Source: an uncultured Saprospiraceae bacterium (GTDB lineage: Bacteria > Bacteroidota > Bacteroidia > Chitinophagales > Saprospiraceae). Taken from it: DNA of 58,634 bases. Location: assembly GCA_937942435.1 (NCBI GenBank), contig CALDEM010000091.1:1-58634 (forward strand). The letters run 5' to 3'. A program made the position numbers and the translations under genes. Position 1 is the stretch's first letter, and every line of letters starts with the position of its first letter. The notes below the pieces were generated by a model. That model worked only from the letters and a program-made list of their open reading frames with translations. It was not told the DNA's origin and ran no database searches. Below are positions 8,506 to 17,070 of this stretch, piece after piece.

Positions 8506-9894
8506 TTAGGTTTTCTTAGTGTCGTCATTAGATAGAGGTGGACGATTTCGATTTTTATTGTTCCTATTCTTATTAGGTCTTCTTTTATTAGAGTTACGCG
8601 GTTGACCCTTTCCTTCAGTCTTAGGACCATGCTGCTTATCCCGTTTAGGATTTTCTTTTGAACCCCCAGAACTTTTTTCGTTTTTAGGCTTTCCACCTCT
8701 CTTATCTTGGCCTTCTCTTGAAGGTCTTCTTGAGCCTCTTTTGTCAGGCCCTCTTCTATTGTCTGGACGTCGTTTATTATTGCGACCTTTTTTCTTTTTA
8801 GCAACAGACGGCAACTCGATATGCCCTGTTACATCTTCAAAGTCATGATCATCCTTTTCTTGGGCGACAGTTGCATAGGTGCTTGCACCCAATTCTTCTG
8901 GAAACTCCTTCTTACGATTAAGAGCTAATATCTCCTTAACTCTATCCTTGTGTATCGCAATTATCGGGCCCCTACCTCTTTCTAAGACTTGGATGTAATA
9001 CATGATGCCTTTAAAGATATCAGTCTTAATCAAGTCATACTTGTGGTAAGCCGTTCTGAGTCTATCAGCCTTCTTAGGGAAAGAATCTAAGGCATCTAAG
9101 TAACTATCTAACTCATAGTTGAGACAACACTTTAGTCTACCACACTGGCCTGACAACTTGGTTTGGTTGATGGCGAGGTTTTGATAACGCGCTGCACTCG
9201 TACTCACAGACTTAAAGTCTGATAACCAAGTAGAGCAGCACAACTCTCGACCACATGGCCCAAGTCCACCTATTCTTGCAGATTCTTGACGCGAACCGAT
9301 CTGACGCATCTCGATCTTTACTTTGAACTCATTTGCGTAAGCTCTAACCAGCTCTCGAAAGTCCACTCGGCCATCAGCTGTATAGTAAAATGTTGCCTTG
9401 CGATTATCTCCTTGAAACTCGACATCACCAACTTTCATCTGAAGATTAAGGTTCCGAGAGATCGCTCTTGCACGGATCATAGCCGCTCTCTCTCGAGAGC
9501 GAGCTTCTTCTAACCTTTCTGTATCTCTTTGATTGGCGATTCGCAATACTTTAGAGTGGACCCGATCTTCATTGATTCGCTTCTTTTTCATCTGAAGACG
9601 AACCAACTCTCCCGAAAGAGAGATCCTTCCGATATCATAACCATTGCCAGCCTCTACGGCGACTAAATCTCCTGTGATAGCTCCAGTGTGCGGATTAGCA
9701 ACAAAAAAGTCTTTTCGTGCGCCTCTCTTGAAGCTCACTTCGACCATTCTATACTCTGATGGATCATTAAGATCCAGATTAGATAACCAATCGTATGTAT
9801 TCATCTTATTGCAGCCACCTGAGCTACAATGTCCTTTACTTCCGCATCCTCTGGGGGTACCATCTCCGTCTATTGAACAACCTGCACATCCCAT
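8506..9894 (-). CDS. RicT-like PSP1-domain protein with N-terminal Cys cluster and basic tail
   Basis: The 462-residue protein has a PSP1 domain (about 50-290). It carries the RicT/YaaT cysteine signature PCGRELCC (Cys214, 219, 220) and CGRLKCC (Cys251, 256, 257). In Bacillus, RicT with RicA and RicF holds Fe-S clusters and supports RNase Y-dependent RNA maturation; no ricA or ricF is visible here. Two additions stand out: a Cys/Gly-rich N-terminus (Cys 3, 6, 17, 23, 28) and a ~95-residue disordered tail rich in Lys, Arg and Asn from about 365, suited to RNA binding. In many bacteria this gene sits next to holB; here they are separated by an opposite-strand membrane gene. lpd follows after 27 bases. 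Confidence 0.8.
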   Translation of the reverse strand: MGCAGCSIDGDGTPRGCGSKGHCSSGGCNKMNTYDWLSNLDLNDPSEYRMVEVSFKRGARKDFFVANPHTGAITGDLVAVEAGNGYDIGRISLSGELVRLQMKKKRINEDRVHSKVLRIANQRDTERLEEARSRERAAMIRARAISRNLNLQMKVGDVEFQGDNRKATFYYTADGRVDFRELVRAYANEFKVKIEMRQIGSRQESARIGGLGPCGRELCCSTWLSDFKSVSTSAARYQNLAINQTKLSGQCGRLKCCLNYELDSYLDALDSFPKKADRLRTAYHKYDLIKTDIFKGIMYYIQVLERGRGPIIAIHKDRVKEILALNRKKEFPEELGASTYATVAQEKDDHDFEDVTGHIELPSVAKKKKGRNNKRRPDNRRGPDKRGSRRPSREGQDKRGGKPKNEKSSGGSKENPKRDKQHGPKTEGKGQPRNSNKRRPNKNRNNKNRNRPPLSNDDTKKT

Positions 9895-9997
9895 ACTGTA
9901 AAATTAAGACAATTTAGCTTAATCATTTAGATCAACATTTTTAAAGCTACAAAAGAAAAATTTAGTTAATTATGACAACTACTAAATCAGCATTCTT

Positions 9998-11917
9998 ATG
10001 AGCAAGGATATCAGTCCAGGCAAGGCAGTTATCATCTTAGGCCTTGTTATTCAGTTAGTTATAAGCCTTGGGTCATATTGGATATTAAATAATCTACTCG
10101 ATTTTCCCTCTGAGCCTTCCTTCTGGATCACATGTATAACAGTATTGTTCTCTTTGTTACTCTTTTCTAAGCGCAATTCTCTAATCGCTCTTTTTGATAA
10201 CAATGGGCCAAAGGTGTTCTTATGTGGCTGCGCTATAGCGGTTTTCTCCTCTATATTCCTTATCCAATATTACGCTGCATCAATTGTTCTTTTAAAGATG
10301 CCAGTATTATTTGCAGATGAATGGCATGTTTTTCATAAGATCATAACATCCGAAGATCTCCTAGGTACTCTTTTTACCAGATACAATCATCATCCAAACT
10401 ATTTTCTCAACATTCTATATTGGATAAATTTGACATTATTTGAGTGTTCCATCTCATGGTTCAACCTACTCAATATATCTTCTATCCTTGGTATATCTTT
10501 CTTGTATTTGAGAATAGTCAGAGATGGCAGTTCTGCTGAAAAACATGAGACGCTGACACTAGCCATGATCAGTACAACATGGGCTTTCTTTATCATGGGA
10601 GCCAATAACATGTTTTGGAATCTGGCATACCTGCCAGTTTTCTCATCTACATTGGCTCTTTATGGGCTCTCTATTCAAACGAAAAAGAATTATCAAAATG
10701 GAATGCTCATTTTTTTTCTGGGAGCATTGATTACGAGTATTTCATTTGGTTCTGGCGCACTACTTTGGTTACTTGGGATTCTTGCCGCACTCGTCAAAAG
10801 ATTTCACCTTAAGCTCATCATGGCATATGCATTTATAGGACTTTGTGGTTCAGCATTGACTTTGAACGTTTTCTCATTGTCTAACAGCGCTGTAACTCCA
10901 CCATCAACATATAATTTAATATTGGCTATCCCTGCATTTTTAGGCAGGACTTTGACTATGCCATTCTATGAAAACTTGGCTCAAGGAGCGTTTCCACAAG
11001 CGGAGATTACTCTAGGTTGTATCGGCCTCATGATTTTTGCATCATTAATTTTTATTTGTAGAAATTTTTTGAAAGAAAATATACTCGTTCTCTTCGCTGC
11101 GCTTTTATCACTTTATGCCATTGGATTTAGTTTTCTAATTGCTTTCGGGCGTATGAAATCCAACCTTACTCTTATGACAGCAGGGCGCTATACTAATTGG
11201 TCGATTCTTTTTTGGATCGGTATACTACTATTAATCATAGCATTGATTCTAAAAACAAAAAGAACTTTTGTAAAAAGAGCAGCAATAATATCTTTTTCCA
11301 TTGTCTCTTTTTTAGTACTACTTTTTGCTAACAGATTGATGATTAACAATAGACTCATAACATATAATATTGCGATCAGAGGAAAGGCAGATATAGTAAC
11401 TAACCCTAGTCAGAATGGCAATAGTGGATTGCTTTGGAATGGCGCAAAAAAGAATGTAAACTTGTGGAATAAACTAATTGAGACAAATAATCATTTAAAA
11501 ACAAACAACCTCAATATATATAACGAAGAGCTTACAAGCAGACGAGGAACAACCATAGATAAAAGCACGATTATACAAGATTCTTATAATGGAAAATTCA
11601 ATTCTGGGTCCGATCAAGAGGGCAATTACTATTTAGAAGGTTACGTAGATAACCCAAATGGTAACAATACAAAAATGCAAGGTTTGCTCATTGCACAGAA
11701 CGATAAAGTAATTGGATTGGGTTATCAATATTCGGACTATTTATTTTTAGAACAATCTAATGGCGTACAAAGATTCTTAAGGTCTCCGTTTAAATACTTT
11801 CCCGGTCGCTCTAATTATTTCTGGGGTCAATTTTTGCCCAATGCTCAACTCTCAAATAACATCCAAGTCTATGCTCTTTTAAAAAATGGAAGGATGGCTC
11901 TAATAAATAACCAATAA
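9998..11917 (+). CDS. Polytopic membrane protein, possible GT-C-type glycosyltransferase
   Basis: I do not recognise a named family. The 639-residue protein has about 11 hydrophobic segments between residues 8 and 450, then a soluble, Asn/Lys-rich C-terminal part of roughly 190 residues. After the second or third helix come FADEWHVF (Asp107-Glu108-Trp109) and, about 20 residues on, YNHHPNYF (129-136). An acidic pair in the first large external loop followed by a His-rich motif is the arrangement of GT-C lipid-sugar-dependent glycosyltransferases, so that is the inferred role. It is AT-richer than its neighbours and transcribed against them, between ricT-like and holB, as if inserted there. 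The 3' end faces holB 12 bases away. Confidence 0.6.
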   Translation: MSKDISPGKAVIILGLVIQLVISLGSYWILNNLLDFPSEPSFWITCITVLFSLLLFSKRNSLIALFDNNGPKVFLCGCAIAVFSSIFLIQYYAASIVLLKMPVLFADEWHVFHKIITSEDLLGTLFTRYNHHPNYFLNILYWINLTLFECSISWFNLLNISSILGISFLYLRIVRDGSSAEKHETLTLAMISTTWAFFIMGANNMFWNLAYLPVFSSTLALYGLSIQTKKNYQNGMLIFFLGALITSISFGSGALLWLLGILAALVKRFHLKLIMAYAFIGLCGSALTLNVFSLSNSAVTPPSTYNLILAIPAFLGRTLTMPFYENLAQGAFPQAEITLGCIGLMIFASLIFICRNFLKENILVLFAALLSLYAIGFSFLIAFGRMKSNLTLMTAGRYTNWSILFWIGILLLIIALILKTKRTFVKRAAIISFSIVSFLVLLFANRLMINNRLITYNIAIRGKADIVTNPSQNGNSGLLWNGAKKNVNLWNKLIETNNHLKTNNLNIYNEELTSRRGTTIDKSTIIQDSYNGKFNSGSDQEGNYYLEGYVDNPNGNNTKMQGLLIAQNDKVIGLGYQYSDYLFLEQSNGVQRFLRSPFKYFPGRSNYFWGQFLPNAQLSNNIQVYALLKNGRMALINNQ

Positions 11918-11929
11918 ACATCAACCTCT

Positions 11930-13057
11930 CTAGGCTCTCTTCTTAAACAAAGTACCGATAGACAGGCTTGCATCAAACATCACCATGCGGCTGGTAACAT
12001 AGCGCTGGATCATGGTGATCATACGCGATACCTTGTGGCTGATCAGATCGATCTCATCCACTGTCAAGCTCAATAATGAAGGATTCCTCAGAAGCATGGC
12101 TTTATCCGTTGCTGACAGTTTTACTGCATCTGGACCGATCATCTGATGATAAATCACTGATTGAAGCACTTTCAAGAAGTAGTTAAGGATCACTTTTTGT
12201 TCTTCTGAGTTGTATCTCCCAAACTCAATGCTCCACTGCCTAAGTCCTTGCAGATCAAAGTCTGCACACAACTTCATCCACTGTAGACAGAGCTCCATAA
12301 GATTATTTTGCTCTAACTGCGCATACGTTAGGGCTTGCGCAAAATCTCCATCACTAATGAATGAGATCTGCCTAGCTTGATCCTCTTCTACCTCTTGTCT
12401 GATTAAAGCAGCTGACATAGAAGTTTCATCGACACGAGGCATATTGATCACTCTACATCTTGAAGTAATCGTCTTTAAGATGGTATCGATGTTATCACAA
12501 ATCAAAAAGATAAAAGTACCTTCTGGTGGCTCCTCGATTAACTTTAACAGCTTGTTACCATTGGAGCCCAATCTATCTGCTATCCAGATGATCTGCACTT
12601 TTTGCGCTCCGGAAAAAGCCTGCATATTGAGTTGTTGGATCATATCATTGCATTCCTTGACATTGATATCTCCATTTGCCGTTTTCTTAGCTATGCTTCT
12701 TATCCATTCATTGTAAGTGGTATAAGGATTTTCTAGAATCATCGATCGCCACTCCGTCATATAATCTTTGGAGGTGATGTTCTTGCGCTCTTTGCCTTCT
12801 TTGCGTACTACAGGATAGGCAACGTGTAGGTCTGGATGTATCAACCCTTCTACTTGCTGACAAGACTTACACTGACCACAAGAGACCGCGCCTTCTTGAC
12901 TACAAAGGATATGTTGAGCAAGAGATAACACCAAAGGCAAACCTCCATAACCACTGCTTCCTTCTATAATCATAGCATGAGACAAAGTATCCTGAGTGAC
13001 ACTTTCGTGCAAAGCGCTAACGATCTCAGCTTGTCCAACTATACTATCTCTCCACAC
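11930..13057 (-). CDS. holB: DNA polymerase III delta' subunit
   Basis: The 375-residue protein is the clamp-loader delta' subunit of replicative DNA polymerase III. It shows the delta' zinc finger (Cys52, 60, 63, 66, then HPD), TSRCRVINMP as the sensor/arginine-finger region, and a degenerate P-loop GSSGYGG at 33-39 without the Gly-Lys-Thr, as expected for the non-hydrolysing subunit. The only start that fits the family N-terminus is GTG at 13057. It is divergent from the PTPS/QueD gene across 198 bases, and its usual neighbour ricT lies 2 kb further along the same strand beyond an inverted insertion. Confidence 0.9.
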   Translation of the reverse strand: MWRDSIVGQAEIVSALHESVTQDTLSHAMIIEGSSGYGGLPLVLSLAQHILCSQEGAVSCGQCKSCQQVEGLIHPDLHVAYPVVRKEGKERKNITSKDYMTEWRSMILENPYTTYNEWIRSIAKKTANGDINVKECNDMIQQLNMQAFSGAQKVQIIWIADRLGSNGNKLLKLIEEPPEGTFIFLICDNIDTILKTITSRCRVINMPRVDETSMSAALIRQEVEEDQARQISFISDGDFAQALTYAQLEQNNLMELCLQWMKLCADFDLQGLRQWSIEFGRYNSEEQKVILNYFLKVLQSVIYHQMIGPDAVKLSATDKAMLLRNPSLLSLTVDEIDLISHKVSRMITMIQRYVTSRMVMFDASLSIGTLFKKRA

Positions 13058-13255
13058 TATGAAGTCATATTTGCCAAAGCGTAAGGTAATTACATCCTAC
13101 AAGAAGTCAACACTATGCCCACGTTATATCAATATCTCAAAAGAATGCCTAGTCTGTCAACTAAATCAAAACTTATTGAGCCCCCACCATGTTATTATAG
13201 ATACATCTTTGATAGGACCATTAGAGATCAACATTAATAAAAACAAACGATACAA

Positions 13256-13663
13256 GTGAGAATAGCCATCTTTAGAAGAGCACATTTTAACGCTGCACAT
13301 AGACTACACAATCCTAAGTGGTCAGACGAAAAGAACAAAGAGGTCTATGGAGTATGCAACAACATAAACTACCACGGCCACAATTATGATCTTGAAGTAA
13401 AGGTAGTCGGCGAAGTAGACCCCGAATCAGGCTATCTCATCGATCTAAAGGTCCTCAGTAATATCATCAAGAAAGAGATAGAGAACAAGTTTGATCATAA
13501 AAACTTGAATCTAGATATCCCAGAATTCAAAGAGATGATGACTTCTACAGAAAATTTTTGTCATCTCATCTGGCAGATCATGCAAGAGAAACTCGGAGAT
13601 CAGTATGAAGTGACGATCAAACTGTGGGAGACTCCGCGGAACTATGTGCAGTATCCTGCTTAG
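13256..13663 (+). CDS. 6-pyruvoyl-tetrahydropterin synthase / QueD family protein
   Basis: This 135-residue T-fold enzyme acts on dihydroneopterin triphosphate. Zinc ligands are His15 (in HFNAAH), His40 and His42 (HGHNY); the catalytic Cys34 lies six positions before His40. That Cys-x5-His-Gly-His spacing, with CNNINYHGHNY and FDHKNLNLD, is the animal-type PTPS pattern rather than the Cys-x3-His-Gly-His of classical QueD. The product could be 6-pyruvoyl-tetrahydropterin (biopterin route) or 6-carboxy-tetrahydropterin (queuosine route). Start is GTG at 13256. The last 47 bases overlap the 3' end of mfd on the other strand. queE lies about 32 kb away, so there is no queuosine operon. Confidence 0.8.
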   Translation: MRIAIFRRAHFNAAHRLHNPKWSDEKNKEVYGVCNNINYHGHNYDLEVKVVGEVDPESGYLIDLKVLSNIIKKEIENKFDHKNLNLDIPEFKEMMTSTENFCHLIWQIMQEKLGDQYEVTIKLWETPRNYVQYPA

Positions 13664-16600
13664 TCTGAGTAGCTTTGGGATCGATATCTTCTAATATCCG
13701 CTCCAAAAGGATACGTGCTTCTTTAAGGTTTTTTACGCCGGACTTACTCATGATTAGAAAAGCCTTGCCTTGCTTTAACGTAAGACCCATCAATGTCCCT
13801 TTTGTGGATATATACTCAAGGAAAGATTGGAAAAACTTAGTTTCAAAAAAAGAGGACTGAGCATTGGATAGAAAAAAGCACTTTAAAGATCTATTCTTTA
13901 AAACTATTCTTTCAAATCCTAATCGCTTAGAGATCCATCGCAATCGCAAGCCATTAAATAATTCATCGATCTGTATCGGTAGTGGACCAAATCTATCCTT
14001 TAATCCATCACGAAATACGATCAACTCTTCTTCATTGCTAACACCATCCATCTCAGTGTAGACATTAAGTCGCTCTTGTATATTGTTGATATACTTATCT
14101 GGTATCAACATCTCGATGTCTGTATCGATGTCAACACTTCTGACGTAGCCAGTCCGCTCCAGCTCTTCATCAAAGACATCTTTAAACTCTGTCTCTTTTA
14201 ATTCTAATACTGCTTCTTCTAAGATCCGTTGATAAGTCTCATATCCGATATCAGCTATAAATCCACTTTGCTCTCCACCCAGAAGATTACCAGCTCCTCG
14301 GATATCAAGGTCTTTCATCGCTATATGGAAACCACTACCCAAATCACTAAACTCCTCTAAGGTCTTCAACCTCTTCCGTGCTTCTGCCGTAAGTACAGAA
14401 AGTGGTGGTGCAAACAAATAACAAAATGCCTTCTTGTTAGAACGACCTACCCTACCTCTTAACTGATGAAGATCACTCAATCCAAAATGATGAGCATTAT
14501 TGATGATCATCGTATTGGCATTAGGGATATCGAGTCCAGTCTCTATTATGTTAGTACAGACAAGTACATCATACTTATGGTCTATAAATGAAACCAAAGT
14601 TTCTTCTAATTTCTTTGGATCCATCTGCCCATGAGCAACAGCCACTGAAGCATCAGGGCAAAGTCTTGTAACCATCGCTGCGATATCTGCTAAGGTCTTC
14701 ACTCTATTGTGTACGAAGAATACTTGTCCTCCTCTATGAATCTCGTAATAGATAGATTCTTTTATAATCTCATCATTAAAAACCCGACGCTCAGTATGAA
14801 TCGGCTGTCTATTAGGTGGAGCCGTCTTTATAATAGAAAGATCTCTTGCGTTCATCAAAGAAAACTGCAATGTCCGAGGTATAGGCGTAGCAGTTAGGGT
14901 AAGTGTATCAACATTAACCTTAAGGCCACGCAACTTTTCTTTGGCTGCCACGCCAAATTTTTGTTCCTCATCTATAATTAGTAACCCAAGATCTTTGAAC
15001 CCTACTTGCTTATTAAGTATGGCATGCGTACCAATTAAAATATCAACCTTACCCTCCTTCGCTGCTTCAAAAGTCTTCTTACGTTGACCAGCTGTCTTAA
15101 ATCGATTAACATAATCAACTGTAACAGGAAAGTCCTTCAGTCGTTCGCTAAATGTCTTATAATGTTGCAATGCCAGGATGGTAGTGGGCACCAAGATGGC
15201 CACTTGTTTACCATTGACGCAAGCTTTAAAAGCAGCTCTAATTGCAATCTCCGTTTTTCCAAATCCAACATCACCGCAGATCAATCGATCCATCGGATGA
15301 TCTTTCTCCATATCCGCTTTTACAGCAATAGTTGAAGACAATTGATCAGGTGTGTCCTCATATATAAAAGAAGCTTCTAGTTCATTTTGTAGATAACCAT
15401 CAGGTTCGCATGCAAAGCCAGGTGTGGTCTTGCGTTTTGCATAGAGCTTAATTAGCTGCTTTGCGATATCTTTTACTTGACGCTTTGTCTTTCTTTTGAG
15501 TGACTTCCAAGCATCACTTCCTATCTTATCCAGTTTAGGGGCAGTTGCATCCTTACCCAGATACTTGGATATCTTATGCAGAGAATTAATACTGACATAT
15601 AAGATATCATTGTTTTTATAAAAAAGTCTTACGGACTCTTGTATATGCCCATTGATATCTATCTTTTCTAATCCAGAATATTTTCCAATCCCATGGTCTA
15701 TATGTACCACAAAGTCTCCCGGTTGCAATTCTCTAATCATCTTTAGATTCATCGCTTGCTCTCGCGTAAAGCCCCTACGTAATTTATAGCGATGGAAACG
15801 CTCAAATATCTGATGATCCGTAAAGCATGCAACTTTGAGATGCTTATCTATAAATCCTTGATGGATAGATTTTGTAATCGGATGAAACTGAACATTGGCA
15901 TTAAGGTCTTCAAAAATATTGTAAAACCTCTCTATCTGCTTTGCACTTTCTGTAAAGAGATAATTTTCTAATCCTTCTTTTTCTTTTATTCTCAGATCTT
16001 CGATCAGCAAGTCAAAGCTTCTGTTAAAGCTAGGCTGTGGCTTCCCCTCATATGAAACTTCGTGATCATACTTTTTCAACAGTCTCGATCGCGATGTAAA
16101 TATGATGGGATGTTGGTCTATATAATTCAACAAATCACCTGGAATGATAAATGATCGATCTTTAAAAATCTCACTCAAGAGATCATTCTCCATCATAAGT
16201 AGATCTTTGCCAAACTCTTCAGCCTTGTCAAAACACTTCTGTAGTTGATCTACTAAAAAGTCTGCATCCTTGATCCATACAACTGTGTCTTTAGGAAAGA
16301 CGCTAAACAATGGCACCTTTTGATCTGAACTATACTGCCCGGTAACATTAGGTATAATCGCTACTTTAGATATAGTTCTGATAGATCTTTGATCACCAGG
16401 GTTAAACATCCTGATACTCTCAACTTCATCATCAAATAGCTCAACCCTATAAGGCCATTCATTGCCATAAGAGAAGATATCTACGATACCTCCTCTGATA
16501 GAAAACTGGCCAGGCTCATAAACAAAATCTACCCGTTCAAATCCATACTCAATCAGCACCTCCAAGATGGTATCAAGATCCAGAGACTCTTTGACTGTTA

Positions 16601-17045
16601 CTTCTATCTTTTGGTCATTGATCAATTGTGGATCAACTACTTTTTCAAATATCGCTTCAGGATAAGTGACGATGATCTCTCCTGCCTTGGGGTTAAGATT
16701 CATCCTGTTGATAGCTTCTGTTCGCTGCAACACATTGTGTGCATCTAACTCATCAAACTGAAGTGGCCTTTTAAATGAATCAGGAAACAGTGAGACAGCC
16801 CGGTCTTCGCTAAGATTATCAAGTGTATTTTGGATGTAAGCGGCCTCTTCTTTATCTGTAGTTATAATGACATGATTACGATGGCCGTGTTGTCTTAATC
16901 CCATCAGGACAAAGCACTCCTGTGCTCCTACCATCTCGGTAGAAAGTATCCGACTCGGTGCGTCTGAAGCTTTTAGCTTCTCAATGATGCCTGCTACTCT
17001 ACTGTCATCTCGATATGCTTGAAGCAGGCGAGTGAGATTATCCAC
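13617..17045 (-). CDS. mfd: Transcription-repair coupling factor
   Basis: Mfd is the ATP-driven translocase that removes RNA polymerase stalled at DNA damage and recruits UvrA. At 1142 residues it is full length. The UvrB-like module occupies about 1-350; the RNA polymerase-interacting segment begins near DFVVHIDHGIGKYSG (445-459); Walker A is GDVGFGKTE (591-599); Walker B is DEEQ (692-695); motif III is TLTATPIPRTLQ; the translocation motif follows in LRGRVGRSNKKAF. The start lies 25 bases after the thrC stop, giving a thrB-thrC-mfd run on the minus strand. The C-terminal codons overlap the convergent PTPS gene. Confidence 0.96.
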   Translation of the reverse strand: MDNLTRLLQAYRDDSRVAGIIEKLKASDAPSRILSTEMVGAQECFVLMGLRQHGHRNHVIITTDKEEAAYIQNTLDNLSEDRAVSLFPDSFKRPLQFDELDAHNVLQRTEAINRMNLNPKAGEIIVTYPEAIFEKVVDPQLINDQKIEVTVKESLDLDTILEVLIEYGFERVDFVYEPGQFSIRGGIVDIFSYGNEWPYRVELFDDEVESIRMFNPGDQRSIRTISKVAIIPNVTGQYSSDQKVPLFSVFPKDTVVWIKDADFLVDQLQKCFDKAEEFGKDLLMMENDLLSEIFKDRSFIIPGDLLNYIDQHPIIFTSRSRLLKKYDHEVSYEGKPQPSFNRSFDLLIEDLRIKEKEGLENYLFTESAKQIERFYNIFEDLNANVQFHPITKSIHQGFIDKHLKVACFTDHQIFERFHRYKLRRGFTREQAMNLKMIRELQPGDFVVHIDHGIGKYSGLEKIDINGHIQESVRLFYKNNDILYVSINSLHKISKYLGKDATAPKLDKIGSDAWKSLKRKTKRQVKDIAKQLIKLYAKRKTTPGFACEPDGYLQNELEASFIYEDTPDQLSSTIAVKADMEKDHPMDRLICGDVGFGKTEIAIRAAFKACVNGKQVAILVPTTILALQHYKTFSERLKDFPVTVDYVNRFKTAGQRKKTFEAAKEGKVDILIGTHAILNKQVGFKDLGLLIIDEEQKFGVAAKEKLRGLKVNVDTLTLTATPIPRTLQFSLMNARDLSIIKTAPPNRQPIHTERRVFNDEIIKESIYYEIHRGGQVFFVHNRVKTLADIAAMVTRLCPDASVAVAHGQMDPKKLEETLVSFIDHKYDVLVCTNIIETGLDIPNANTMIINNAHHFGLSDLHQLRGRVGRSNKKAFCYLFAPPLSVLTAEARKRLKTLEEFSDLGSGFHIAMKDLDIRGAGNLLGGEQSGFIADIGYETYQRILEEAVLELKETEFKDVFDEELERTGYVRSVDIDTDIEMLIPDKYINNIQERLNVYTEMDGVSNEEELIVFRDGLKDRFGPLPIQIDELFNGLRLRWISKRLGFERIVLKNRSLKCFFLSNAQSSFFETKFFQSFLEYISTKGTLMGLTLKQGKAFLIMSKSGVKNLKEARILLERILEDIDPKATQTKQDTAHSSAESPTV

Positions 17046-17070
17046 GATACAAAGGTAATCCTTAAGTCTA

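Noticed and set aside
8475..8804. 109-codon minus-strand frame at the 3' end of the RicT-like gene
   Set aside because: It is a second frame through the Lys/Arg-rich tail; composition is an artefact of that low-complexity sequence.
13115..13237. 40-codon open frame between holB and the PTPS gene
   Set aside because: No recognisable motif, no promoter or conservation evidence, and a length expected by chance.
12996..13259. Plus-strand frame of 87 codons overlapping the start of holB
   Set aside because: It covers the antisense of the holB N-terminus and intergenic DNA and resembles nothing.
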